Made by a program: the position numbers and the translations under genes
The notes under the pieces: model-generated
Databases searched by the model: none
Seen by the model: only the letters and a program-made list of their open reading frames with translations
What the model was told of the DNA's origin: nothing
Shown here: in pieces, positions 1-8,204 of the stretch
Layout of the letters: each line of letters begins with the position of its first letter
Numbering within the stretch: the stretch's first letter is position 1
Assembly (NCBI RefSeq): GCF_002097715.1
Contig: NZ_CP020738.1
Coordinates: 1,984,001-2,048,000, forward strand
Length of the DNA stretch: 64,000 nucleotides
Origin: Burkholderia ubonensis subsp. mesacidophila
GTDB taxonomy: Bacteria > Pseudomonadota > Gammaproteobacteria > Burkholderiales > Burkholderiaceae
Direction: 5' to 3'

Positions 1-1032
1 GCAGCCGCCACCGGCACGATGCCGCTGGACATGCCGGAATCGGTGCTGGTCCGCTTCAAGGGCAAGATGCAGCCGGGCGTGACCCTGCGTGACCTGGTCA
101 ACGCGATTCCGCTGTACGCGATCAAGCAAGGCATGCTGACGGTGGCCAAGCAAGGCAAGAAGAACATCTTCTCCGGCCGCATTCTCGAAATCGAAGGCCT
201 GCCCGACCTGAAGGTCGAGCAAGCGTTCGAGCTGTCGGATGCGTCCGCCGAGCGCTCGGCCGCCGGTTGCACGGTCCACCTGAACAAGGAACCGATCATC
301 GAATACCTCAACAGCAACGTCACGCTGCTGAAGTGGATGATCGCCCAGGGCTACCAGGACCCGCGCAGCCTGCAGCGCCGCATCGCGGCGATGGAGCAGT
401 GGCTGGCCGACCCGCAACTGCTGTCGCCGGATGCCGACGCCGAGTACGCAGCCGTCATCGAGATCGACCTGGCCGACATCCACGAGCCGATCGTGGCCTG
501 CCCGAACGATCCGGACGACGTGAAGACGCTGTCCGACGTGGCCGGCGCCAAGATCGACGAAGTGTTCATCGGTTCGTGCATGACCAACATCGGCCACTTC
601 CGTGCCGCGTCGAAGCTGCTGGAAGGCAAGCGCGACATCCCGGTCAAGCTGTGGGTCGCCCCGCCGACCAAGATGGATCAGAAGCAGCTGACCGAGGAAG
701 GCCACTACGGCGTGTTCGGCACGGCCGGCGCCCGCACCGAAATGCCGGGCTGCTCGCTGTGCATGGGTAACCAGGCGCAGGTGCGCGAAGGCGCGACCGT
801 CATGTCGACGTCGACCCGCAACTTCCCGAACCGCCTCGGCAAGAACACGAACGTGTACCTCGGCTCGGCGGAACTGGCGGCGATCTGCTCGCGCCTGGGC
901 AAGATCCCGACCAAGGACGAGTACATGGCCGACATGGGCGTGCTCAACGCCAACGGCGACAAGATCTACAAGTACATGAACTTCGACCAGATCGAAGACT
1001 TCAAGGAAGTGGCCGACACCGTGCAGATGTAA
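1..1032 (+). CDS. acnB: Aconitate hydratase B, C-terminal part
   Basis: This is the last 343 codons of aconitase B, the TCA-cycle enzyme that converts citrate to isocitrate and in many bacteria also acts in the 2-methylcitrate cycle. The frame is open from base 1, so the start lies upstream of the window. All three iron-sulfur ligands expected in the family are visible: the Cys in [10 protein letters not shown] (codon 193) and both Cys in [10 protein letters not shown] (codons 251 and 254). The tail ending in [10 protein letters not shown] is a normal AcnB end, so nothing is missing at the 3' side. A strong terminator follows about 50 bases after the stop and separates it from the next gene. 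It is a cytoplasmic enzyme. The identification is secure. Confidence 0.96.
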   Translation, partial: AAATGTMPLDMPESVLVRFKGKMQPGVTLRDLVNAIPLYAIKQGMLTVAKQGKKNIFSGRILEIEGLPDLKVEQAFELSDASAERSAAGCTVHLNKEPIIEYLNSNVTLLKWMIAQGYQDPRSLQRRIAAMEQWLADPQLLSPDADAEYAAVIEIDLADIHEPIVACPNDPDDVKTLSDVAGAKIDEVFIGSCMTNIGHFRAASKLLEGKRDIPVKLWVAPPTKMDQKQLTEEGHYGVFGTAGARTEMPGCSLCMGNQAQVREGATVMSTSTRNFPNRLGKNTNVYLGSAELAAICSRLGKIPTKDEYMADMGVLNANGDKIYKYMNFDQIEDFKEVADTVQM

Positions 1033-1081
1033 GCGTGCTGTCGGGCTACGGCGGGCTGTGCTCGTCGTAGCGCCACGCAAT

Positions 1082-1118
1082 GGCGCCGCAGGCTGAATGC
1101 CTGCGGCGCCATTTTTTT
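1082..1118 (+). terminator. Rho-independent terminator after acnB
   Basis: A perfect 12-bp stem (GGCGCCGCAGGC with its complement) closes a 5-base loop, TGAAT, and is followed by ATTTTTTT. It lies between the acnB stop and the start of the LRR-kinase gene, so it ends acnB transcription. Confidence 0.93.
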
Positions 1119-1184
1119 GGGTGACGCCGGACCCGACGCCGTTCCCCGTACAATTCCCGCCAACCGAATTGCACCTCGAACCGC

Positions 1185-2540
1185 GTGACCACCACTCTCG
1201 ACCAACTGCGCGCCGGCCAGCTCTCCGGCGCCCGCCACCTCAAGCTCGCCTGCGGCCTGACCGAATTCCCCCGCGAAATCTTCGATCTGGCCGACACGCT
1301 GGAAACGCTCGACCTGACCGGCAACGCGCTGTCGACGCTGCCGGACGACCTGCCGCGCCTGGGCAAACTGCGCATCCTCTTCGCGTCCGACAACCGTTTC
1401 ACCGAACTGCCCGAAGTGCTCGGCGCGTGCCCGCAGCTGAGCATGATCGGCTTCAAGGCGAACCGCATCCGCACGGTCTCCGGCAAATCGCTTCCGCCCC
1501 TGCTTCGCTGGCTGATCCTGACCGACAACGAAGTCGATGCGCTGCCGGCGGAAATCGGCCACTGTTCCCATCTGCAGAAACTGATGCTCGCAGGCAACCG
1601 CCTGCGCACGCTGCCCGAATCCCTGTCCGCGTGCTCGCGGCTCGAGCTCGTGCGCCTGTCCGCGAATCAGTTGAGCGCGTTGCCCGCCTGGCTGCTGCGT
1701 TTGCCGCGGCTGGCCTGGCTCGCCTATGCCGGCAACCCGCTCGGCGCGGCACTGGAAGCGACGGCGGCAGCCGATTCGAGCCTCCCCGAGGTTCCGTGGG
1801 AAACACTGGCGCTGGAGCAAAAGCTCGGCGAAGGCGCATCGGGCGTCATCCATCGGGCGCGACGCCGCCCCGCTGCAACCGACCCATCGCAGCACGTCGC
1901 CGTCAAGCTGTTCAAGGGCGCGGTGACGAGCGACGGTCTGCCGGACTGCGAGATGGCGGCCTGCATCCAAGCCGGGCAGCATCCGAACCTGATCCCGGTA
2001 ATCGGCAGGGTGAACGGCCATCCGGCGAAGGCCCACGGTCTCATCATGGAACTGATCGATCCCGCATTCGTGAATCTCGCCGCGCCGCCAAGCCTCGCGT
2101 CCTGCACACGCGACGTCTATGCGGACGACGCGCGATTCGATCCCGCGTCGGCATTGCGTATCGCGCACGGCATCGCTTCGGCGGCCCGACATCTGCACGA
2201 GCGAGGCATCCTGCATGGCGACCTGTACGCGCACAACATCCTGCATCGCGGCGCGGGGCAGGCGCTACTGGGCGATTTCGGCGCGGCGTCCTTTTACGAT
2301 GCCGACGACGCGGCACTCGGCGCCGCGCTGCAGCGGCTCGAAGTCCGCGCTTTCGGTTGCCTGCTCGAGGAACTGATCGAGCGCTGCGACGCCGGCAAGC
2401 TGCCCGCCGGTCGCGAACTCGAAGCGCTCACGGCAGCCTGCTTGAGTGAAAACGTCGAGAGCCGGCCTTCGTTCGCTACGATCGCGTCAGGCTTGCAGGC
2501 GTGGGCAAACCCGCCGTCGACCGCGCAACGGCCATCCTGA
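1185..2540 (+). CDS. Leucine-rich-repeat protein kinase
   Basis: A 451-residue two-domain protein. Residues about 15-190 are leucine-rich repeats of the bacterial type (LETLDLTGNALSTLP and similar units roughly every 23 residues). Residues about 205-440 form a eukaryotic-like protein kinase domain: glycine loop GEGASG at 215-220, ATP-binding Lys241 in VAVK, a possible helix-C Glu256, catalytic loop HGDLYAHN at 344-351 with Asp346 and Asn351, and DFG at 364-366. The catalytic loop has HGD in place of HRD, a change common in bacterial and atypical kinases. There is no signal peptide or membrane segment, so it should be cytoplasmic. The GTG start at 1185 was chosen because the repeats begin straight after it. 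It stands alone between the acnB terminator and a convergent protease gene. Its substrate is unknown; the repeats probably bind a protein partner. Confidence 0.88.
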   Translation: MTTTLDQLRAGQLSGARHLKLACGLTEFPREIFDLADTLETLDLTGNALSTLPDDLPRLGKLRILFASDNRFTELPEVLGACPQLSMIGFKANRIRTVSGKSLPPLLRWLILTDNEVDALPAEIGHCSHLQKLMLAGNRLRTLPESLSACSRLELVRLSANQLSALPAWLLRLPRLAWLAYAGNPLGAALEATAAADSSLPEVPWETLALEQKLGEGASGVIHRARRRPAATDPSQHVAVKLFKGAVTSDGLPDCEMAACIQAGQHPNLIPVIGRVNGHPAKAHGLIMELIDPAFVNLAAPPSLASCTRDVYADDARFDPASALRIAHGIASAARHLHERGILHGDLYAHNILHRGAGQALLGDFGAASFYDADDAALGAALQRLEVRAFGCLLEELIERCDAGKLPAGRELEALTAACLSENVESRPSFATIASGLQAWANPPSTAQRPS

Positions 2541-2578
2541 AACGGTCCGGCTCGCGACGACGCATCCACCGCAGCCCC

Positions 2579-4078
2579 CTACCGCGTTCGCACCGATACG
2601 AACTTGCGCGTGTTGTTGCGCTGGATCAGCACCGCGATCACCTTCCCGCCCTTCGCTTCGAGCGCAGCGACGTCGTCCGGCGTTTCGAGCAGCGTGTCGT
2701 TGAGCTCCAGCACGACGTCGCCCGGCTGGATGCCGGCAGCGGCGGCCGGGCCGCGCGCGTCGTCCACCATCATCCCGACCGCGAGCCCCGTCGCCCGGCG
2801 TTCCTCCTCGGACAGCGGGTGCATCGTCAGGCCGAGACGATCGCCGCCGCCTTCGGCCGGTCGTGCAGCGCCGCCCATGTCGGCGCCCCCGCCCACCACC
2901 GAGCCGCCCCCGCCGGCCGTCACCGTCAGCGTGATCGGCTTGCGGTTGCGGATCAGCCGGAGCGGCGTCTTCGCGCCGGGCGGCAGCGCGGCCGCATAGT
3001 CGCTCAGTTCGGCCGAGTGGCCGATCGGCCGGTCGCCGAGCTGCACGATCACGTCGCCGGGCTTCACGCCGACCGCGGCGGCCGGCGACCCGGGCTCGAC
3101 CGCGTTGACGAGCGCGCCTGCCGGCCGCGGCAGGCCGAACGCGGCCGCCAGCCCCGCGCCGACGTCCTGCACGTCGACGCCGAGCGCATTGCCCGACGGG
3201 TTGCGTTGCGCCTGCATCTGCGTCTGCAGTTGCGCGCGCACCCTGGCCGCCAGGCCGATCGGAATCGCGAAGGTCAGGCTCGAATAGCGGTCGCCGCCCG
3301 TATAGACCTGCACCGCGATCCCGATCACCTCACCGGCGCGATTGAACACCGGCCCGCCCGAGTTGTCGGGATTGACCGCGATGTCGGTCTGGAAGAACGG
3401 GAACGCGCCGCCGTCCGGCAGCATGCGCGCGGTCGCGCTGATGATGCCGGCGGTGACCGTGTTCCCCGCGCCGTCCGGTGAGCCGACCGTGATCACCGTC
3501 TCGCCGACGCGCACCTTCGACGAATCGCCGAGCCGGACCACCGGCAGCTTCGTCGCGTCGATTCGCAGCACCGCGACGTCGCTCTGCGCGTCGACGGTCA
3601 GGACCCTCGCCTTGAACTCGCGGTGGTCGGTCAGCCGCACCGTCACGTCGGTCGCCTGGTCGACGACGTGCGCGGACGTGAGGATCATGCCGTCGGCACT
3701 GACGATGAACCCCGAGCCGCTGCCGGACAGCATGCGCGGCGCGGTCTCCGGCGTCGTCGGCGGCTGCGGCACGTCGCGCCGGAAGAACGCGGAGAGCGGA
3801 TCGTCGGGATCGAGCGCCGCGACACCCGGCGCGGCAGGCGCCGGCCCTTGCGGCTCCGCCGAGGCCGTGCTGATGTACACGACGGCCGGGCCGTAGCGTT
3901 CGACGATCGCGGGAAGATCGACGGGCGACGCGGCGGGCGGCGCCACGCGCCGTTCCTTCGCCGCGGCCGACGCGGGGCTCGCCGCGTCGGCCGCCGGCTG
4001 CAGACCCAGGCAGCCGGCAAACACGCTCCCGAGCAGCGCGGCGCGAAGCACGGCGCGGACAAGCGTCAGGCGGACCAC
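2579..4078 (-). CDS. HtrA/DegP-like periplasmic serine protease with two PDZ domains
   Basis: A 499-residue HtrA-family protease, likely involved in periplasmic protein quality control. Domain order: signal sequence (1-33), a linker, trypsin-like domain about 60-285, PDZ1 about 300-390, PDZ2 about 420-499. The triad is visible as His137 (LTSAHVVD), Asp167 (QSDVAVLRID) and Ser240 (NPDNSGGPVF). The usual motif is NPGNSGGP, so the oxyanion-loop Gly two residues before Ser is replaced by Asp238; this may alter catalysis. I chose the GTG start at 4078 because a GGGGGAGG ribosome site sits 6 bases upstream and a hydrophobic signal sequence follows at once; the frame stays open to 4282. The gene is convergent with the LRR kinase. 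Paralogues with the usual Gly probably exist elsewhere in such a genome. Confidence 0.88.
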   Translation of the reverse strand: MVRLTLVRAVLRAALLGSVFAGCLGLQPAADAASPASAAAKERRVAPPAASPVDLPAIVERYGPAVVYISTASAEPQGPAPAAPGVAALDPDDPLSAFFRRDVPQPPTTPETAPRMLSGSGSGFIVSADGMILTSAHVVDQATDVTVRLTDHREFKARVLTVDAQSDVAVLRIDATKLPVVRLGDSSKVRVGETVITVGSPDGAGNTVTAGIISATARMLPDGGAFPFFQTDIAVNPDNSGGPVFNRAGEVIGIAVQVYTGGDRYSSLTFAIPIGLAARVRAQLQTQMQAQRNPSGNALGVDVQDVGAGLAAAFGLPRPAGALVNAVEPGSPAAAVGVKPGDVIVQLGDRPIGHSAELSDYAAALPPGAKTPLRLIRNRKPITLTVTAGGGGSVVGGGADMGGAARPAEGGGDRLGLTMHPLSEEERRATGLAVGMMVDDARGPAAAAGIQPGDVVLELNDTLLETPDDVAALEAKGGKVIAVLIQRNNTRKFVSVRTR

Positions 4079-4321
4079 GGTGCACCTCCCCCGGGCAGTC
4101 GCCGCGCCGCGCGATGCGCGAAACGCGCAGGCGGCCGGCAAGCACCAGTACACGACTCCATTTATAGTCCACGCCGCACGCCAGAGCATACGAATCGACG
4201 ACGGCTCGAACAGGCCACGCATCGGCCGCGAAACAGCGGCAGCATTCGTTCCGGTCAAACCGGCGGCTTCGTCAATCCGCATAACTCCGACGGTCCGCCC
4301 ATCCCGCTGGCGACGGCCGGA

Positions 4322-5839
4322 TCAGCGACCGCCGATTCGTTTCGCCAGCACGGACACCGTGCGCAGCAGCGGCTCGAATGCATCCGCCGACGTGTTGCCG
4401 AAGCCGAGCACGAGCCCGTTGTGCGCGGTCTCCGCGCGCATCGAGAAGCCCGACAGCGGATACGGCACGATGCCGTGCGCACGCGCGGCGTCGACGAGCG
4501 CGCGATCCGGGTAGCGCGTCGGCAGGCGCAGCGTCAGGTGCAGGCCGCATGGCCCGCCCTCGACGCGATGCGGGACGCCCAGCGCGCTGTCGAGCGCGGC
4601 CAGCAGCGCGAGGCGGCGATCGCGGTACAACCGGCGCATGCGACCGAGGTGCCGGCCGTATTCGCCGCTCTCGATGAAGTCGGCCAGCGCGAGCTGCACG
4701 TGGCGCGCGCCGCCGCGCAGCAGCTCCGGCAGCACGGCCCGCACCGCGGGCAGCAGCGCTTCCGGCAGCACCAGGAAGCCGATGCGCAGCGCCGGAAACA
4801 TCGTCTTGCTGAACGAGCCGACATACAGGACGGGCGAATCCGGCGCGAGCCCCTGCATCGCGCCGATCGGCTCGCCGGTGTGGCGGAATTCGCTGTCGTA
4901 GTCGTCCTCGATGAGCCACGCGCGATGCCGGCGCGCGGCGTCGAGCAGCGCGAGCCGGCGCGAGATCGACAGCACCGCGCCGGTCGGAAACTGGTTCGAC
5001 GGCGTCGTGTAGACGAGGCGCGGCGTCCGGTCGCGCCAGTCATCGGCATCCGCGCACAAGCCTTCCGCGTCGACCGGCATCGGCACCACGTCGAGGTCGC
5101 CCGCCTGCATCGCGGTGCGCGCGCCGCGGTAGCCGGGCTCCTCGACCCACACGGTGTCGCCGGGGTTGGTCAGCAGCTGCACGCACAGCGCGATCGCGCC
5201 TTGCGCGCCTTCGGTCATCACGATCTGCTCGGGATCGCAGCGCACGCCCCGCGTCACCGCCAGATGCCGCGCGATCGATTCGCGCAGCATGGGCTCGCCG
5301 AGCGGATCGCCGTAGCCGAGCAGCTCGCGCCCCGTGCGGCGCAGCGCGCGGTCCATCGCGTGCCGCCACGCATCGACCGGAAATTGCGACAGCGCGGGCA
5401 CGCCCGGACGGAAGCCGTCGAATTCGCCGCCGTCACCGACGCGGCTCGGACGGATGCGGCCGAGCCGCTGCGCGACGGCCGGCGGCGCCGTGCGCCGACG
5501 CGGCTCGGTCCGGCGCGCCAGCCCGACGACGCGCGTGCCGCGGCGATCCGATTGCAGGAAGCCTTCGGCGACGAGCTGCTCGTAGACGGCCGTCACGGTG
5601 TTGCGCGAGATGCCGAGCGTGTCGGCCAGCGCGCGCGTGCCGGGCAGCCGCGCGCCGGCCGGCATCGCGCCGCCGAGGATCGCGTCGCGCAGGCGGCGCA
5701 GCAGTTGCCGCTGCAGCGAAGGGGCGCCCGGCGCGCGCGACAGCGGCGCATCGAGCTGCGGAAGAACGTCGTCGGAAGGCGAGGCGAGGGTCATGAAATA
5801 CGTGGCACCATAAATTTGCGAGACGCTGGCGCTTTTCAT
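4322..5839 (-). CDS. MocR/PdxR-type GntR regulator with aminotransferase domain
   Basis: A 505-residue regulator. Residues about 35-100 are a GntR winged helix (LRDAILGGAMPAGARLPGTRALADTLG). The rest is a class I aminotransferase-like domain with the PLP-binding lysine in the GSFSKTMFPALRIGF region. Family members sense pyridoxal phosphate or an amino-group ligand and control a neighbouring, often divergent, gene. The target may therefore be the double-GNAT gene at 5912 or the regulator itself. The start at 5839 has a GAGG ribosome site 4 bases upstream; a second ATG at 5794 is possible and would leave the inverted repeat at 5803-5845 entirely in the promoter. The ligand cannot be read from the sequence; PdxR itself is only one possibility. 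Confidence 0.85.
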   Translation of the reverse strand: MKSASVSQIYGATYFMTLASPSDDVLPQLDAPLSRAPGAPSLQRQLLRRLRDAILGGAMPAGARLPGTRALADTLGISRNTVTAVYEQLVAEGFLQSDRRGTRVVGLARRTEPRRRTAPPAVAQRLGRIRPSRVGDGGEFDGFRPGVPALSQFPVDAWRHAMDRALRRTGRELLGYGDPLGEPMLRESIARHLAVTRGVRCDPEQIVMTEGAQGAIALCVQLLTNPGDTVWVEEPGYRGARTAMQAGDLDVVPMPVDAEGLCADADDWRDRTPRLVYTTPSNQFPTGAVLSISRRLALLDAARRHRAWLIEDDYDSEFRHTGEPIGAMQGLAPDSPVLYVGSFSKTMFPALRIGFLVLPEALLPAVRAVLPELLRGGARHVQLALADFIESGEYGRHLGRMRRLYRDRRLALLAALDSALGVPHRVEGGPCGLHLTLRLPTRYPDRALVDAARAHGIVPYPLSGFSMRAETAHNGLVLGFGNTSADAFEPLLRTVSVLAKRIGGR

Positions 5840-5845
5840 GGTACC
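5803..5845. promoter_or_regulatory. Candidate MocR-type operator (inverted repeat)
   Basis: GGCACCAT (5804-5811) and ATGGTACC (5838-5845) form a nearly perfect inverted repeat with a 26-base spacer, in the region between the MocR-type regulator and the divergent acetyltransferase. TGG/CCA-containing repeats are typical of MocR binding sites. One arm overlaps the start codon at 5839, so if this is the operator the true regulator start may be 5794. Confidence 0.4.
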
Positions 5846-5911
5846 TCGCCAGCACTACGATCGTCTTCAGGCCGGTAAGTCGCCGGCCGTATCCACGAAG
5901 CGAGATCGACC

Positions 5912-7108
5912 TTGTCTACGACCAACGCCTACCAACAGTCCGTCGGGCAGCCGCTCCCCGACTGGTCCGCCCGCCCCCGCCCGCAGCCCGTCACGCTCCA
6001 CGGGCGTCATTGCCGCATCGAGCCGCTCGACGCCGACCGTCACGCGGCGGATCTGTACGCCGCGTACGCATCGGCCCCCGACGGCCGCAACTGGACCTAC
6101 CTGGCGCACGGGCCATACACAGACGAAGCGAGCTATCGCGCATATGCGCGCACCGCCGCCGAGAGCACCGACCCGATGCATTTCGCGGTGATCGACGTCG
6201 CGAGCGGCCGCGCGGTCGGCACGCTCGCGCTGATGCGCATCGACCCGGCCAACGGCGTGATCGAGGTCGGCTCGGTCACGTTCTCGCCGGCCCTGCAGCG
6301 GACGCCGATTTCGACCGAGGCGCAGTACCTGCTGATGCGGCACGTGTTCGACACGCTCGGCTACCGGCGCTACGAATGGAAATGCGACAGCCTGAACGCG
6401 CCGTCCCGCAAGGCGGCCGAACGGCTCGGCTTCCGCTACGAAGGCACGTTCCGGCAGGCGCTCGTCTACAAGGGCCGCAACCGTGACACCGCGTGGTACT
6501 CGATCGTCGACGGCGAATGGCCCGCGCTCGCGGCGGCGTTCGACGCGTGGCTGTCGCCCGCCAACTTCGACGAACAAGGAAACCAGCGCGCGTCGCTCGC
6601 CGCGATCCGTCACGCGCAGGCGAACGCGCGCGACGCCGCCAGCCGCGCGGACGGCGCGACGCGCATCGCGATCCGGCCGCTCGCGGCCGCCGACGAAGCC
6701 GCATGGCGGCCGCTGTGGCGCGCATACCAGCAGTTCTACGGCACCGCGCTGAGCGACGCCGTGTTCGCGACGACCTGGGCGCGCCTGATGGATCCCGCCG
6801 AACCGATGTTCGTGCTCGGCGCGTTCGACGACGCGGGCGTGCTGGTCGGCATCGTGCACGCGCTGTTCCATCGCTCGTGCTGGACCGAGGGGCCGTACTG
6901 CTATCTGCAGGACCTGTACACGGCCGCCGACGCGCGTGGGCGCGGCGCGGGCGGCGCGCTGATCGAGGCCGTGTACGCACGGGCGCGCGAAGCCGGTGCG
7001 AGCCGCGTGTACTGGCTCACGCGCGAGACCAATACGACGGCGCGCGCGCTGTACGACCGGCTCGCGAACAACGCGGGCTTCATTCAGTACCGGAAGGACT
7101 TGGGGTAA
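5912..7108 (+). CDS. Tandem GNAT acetyltransferase (two fused domains)
   Basis: A 398-residue protein with two acetyltransferase domains in tandem. Residues about 25-215 resemble the RimJ/RimL type (YEWKCDSLNAPSRKAAERLGFRYEGTFRQ is the classic CoA-binding end, split here by context). Residues about 225-398 are a second GCN5-type domain with the acetyl-CoA motif ARGRGAGGALI and the C-terminal WLTRETNTTARALYD pattern. A roughly 15-residue low-complexity linker (AIRHAQANARDAASRADGAT region) joins them. The start is a TTG at 5912, chosen because the first domain begins soon after and no closer ATG or GTG fits. It is divergent from a MocR-type regulator and may be its target. Substrates are unknown; small amines or antibiotics are possibilities. 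Confidence 0.85.
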   Translation: MSTTNAYQQSVGQPLPDWSARPRPQPVTLHGRHCRIEPLDADRHAADLYAAYASAPDGRNWTYLAHGPYTDEASYRAYARTAAESTDPMHFAVIDVASGRAVGTLALMRIDPANGVIEVGSVTFSPALQRTPISTEAQYLLMRHVFDTLGYRRYEWKCDSLNAPSRKAAERLGFRYEGTFRQALVYKGRNRDTAWYSIVDGEWPALAAAFDAWLSPANFDEQGNQRASLAAIRHAQANARDAASRADGATRIAIRPLAAADEAAWRPLWRAYQQFYGTALSDAVFATTWARLMDPAEPMFVLGAFDDAGVLVGIVHALFHRSCWTEGPYCYLQDLYTAADARGRGAGGALIEAVYARAREAGASRVYWLTRETNTTARALYDRLANNAGFIQYRKDLG

Positions 7109-7199
7109 CGCGTGCGCGGCGGCCGCCCGGCGAAGGTCACGCCCGGGCGGCCGGGTTCGCCCCGGGTTCGCCCCGGGTACGCCCATCCCGCGCTGGTCG

Positions 7200-7295
7200 C
7201 GGCAGGCCGAGGCGGGCGCGGTCGGGCTTCTCGAGGAACTGGTCAACAACAAGGACCGCAACGTGAAGATCATCGTGCAGCCTGCCGCCGGCTGA
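7200..7295 (+). pseudogene. Possible 3' relic of a zinc-type alcohol dehydrogenase
   Basis: A short stretch ends in GLLEELVNNKDRNVKIIVQP and a stop at 7293-7295. That ending is reminiscent of the C-terminus of medium-chain zinc-dependent dehydrogenases, but no start codon, ribosome site or upstream domain is present. It follows the acetyltransferase stop by about 90 bases, after a short repeated GTTCGCCCCGGG segment. It looks like the last fragment of a deleted gene. The family guess is weak and rests on about 30 residues. Confidence 0.35.
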
Positions 7296-7373
7296 CGATC
7301 GCGACGCGGCGCGCGCAGGGAGGAACCGCCCTATCCGGTTCCGCCCGACCTGCAGGCGGCGGGTGAATCTCGA

Positions 7374-7423
7374 TATACTGGATTCCATCCGGTTCGGGCA
7401 TCCGAACCCATCATCTGGAATCC
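7374..7423 (+). promoter_or_regulatory. Promoter -10 and nested inverted repeats upstream of membrane-protein gene
   Basis: TATACT at 7374-7379 resembles a -10 box; the -35 is weak. Two nested inverted repeats follow: outer GGATTCCA (7380-7387) with TGGAATCC (7416-7423), and inner GGTTCGG (7391-7397) with CCGAACC (7402-7408) around the loop GCAT. The GTG start of the next gene is 4 bases beyond, and the only SD-like bases (TGGA) lie inside the outer right arm. It may be a protein operator or an RNA hairpin that limits translation. Confidence 0.4.
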
Positions 7424-7427
7424 CACC

Positions 7428-8084
7428 GTGAAAGCGCGCGCCGGCCTGGCCCTCGAACTCGTCGTCAACCTGTTGTTGCCGTGGGTCGCTTACCACTTTA
7501 CCCATCCCCGTTTCGGCGAAACCGGCGCGCTTTATGCGTCGGCCATCCCGCCCGTCGTCTGGTCGGTCGTCGAATTCGCGCGCGCGCGCCGCGTCGACGC
7601 GGTAAGCGCCGTCGTGCTGTTCGGCATCGCGCTGTCGATCGTCGCGATGGCGCTCGGCGGCAGCCCGCGCGCGCTGCTGATGCGCGAATCGTTCGCGTCG
7701 GGGGCGATCGGCATCATCTTCCTGCTGTCGCTCGTGCGCGAGCGACCGCTGATCTTCTATCTCACGCGCGCCACCGTGGCCCGCCAGATGGCGGGCGGCG
7801 CCGCGCGCTTCGAGGCGGTCTGGGACGAGCAGCCGCTGCTGCGGCAGACGCTGCGCCTGATGACCTTCGCGTGGGGCGCCGGGCTCAGCTTCGAGATGCT
7901 GCTGCGCTGCTGGATGGTCGTGAACTGGCCGGTCGAGCGCGTGCTGGTCGTGTCGCCGATCGCCGGCTATTCGATCTTCGGCGGCCTGCTGATGTGGACG
8001 TTCTGGTACCGGCGGCGCATGCGCACGCGCAACAGCGTCGACATCCCGACCCGCGAAGGCATCACCGAACCCGCCGGCCGTTGA
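7428..8084 (+). CDS. VC0807-like integral membrane protein
   Basis: A 218-residue inner-membrane protein with about six hydrophobic segments (for example LVVNLLLPWVAYHF, AVVLFGIALSIVAMAL, GAIGIIFLLSLV, GAGLSFEMLLRCWMVV, IAGYSIFGGLLMWTFWY) and a basic cytoplasmic tail. It fits the uncharacterised VC0807-type family by overall look, including the FARARRVDAVSAVVLFG segment; this is from memory. The GTG start at 7428 begins exactly at the first hydrophobic helix. No function is known. It is followed by a CPBP protease gene in the same direction 120 bases on, but the two do not overlap. Confidence 0.7.
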   Translation: MKARAGLALELVVNLLLPWVAYHFTHPRFGETGALYASAIPPVVWSVVEFARARRVDAVSAVVLFGIALSIVAMALGGSPRALLMRESFASGAIGIIFLLSLVRERPLIFYLTRATVARQMAGGAARFEAVWDEQPLLRQTLRLMTFAWGAGLSFEMLLRCWMVVNWPVERVLVVSPIAGYSIFGGLLMWTFWYRRRMRTRNSVDIPTREGITEPAGR

Positions 8085-8204
8085 CGGCCGGCGCACCCGT
8101 TACGGGTGCCCTTGTGTAGACGCGCCTCTCCGGGCGCGCTTCTGCGGGCCCAATACGCAGTCCTGTATGATGCGCGGCATTTCATCGGAGGAATGCCGCC
8201 ACTC

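Larger units (their letters stand above)
7109..7427. other. Intergenic region with gene relic and structured promoter
   Basis: No intact gene is visible here. It holds a tandem GTTCGCCCCGGG repeat near 7153-7178, the possible dehydrogenase relic ending at 7295, and the promoter and nested inverted repeats described for the gene at 7428. Confidence 0.6.

Noticed and set aside
3623..5878. A 750-codon plus-strand frame
   Set aside because: It is antisense to the protease and MocR-type genes, with low-complexity Arg/Ala content and no domains.
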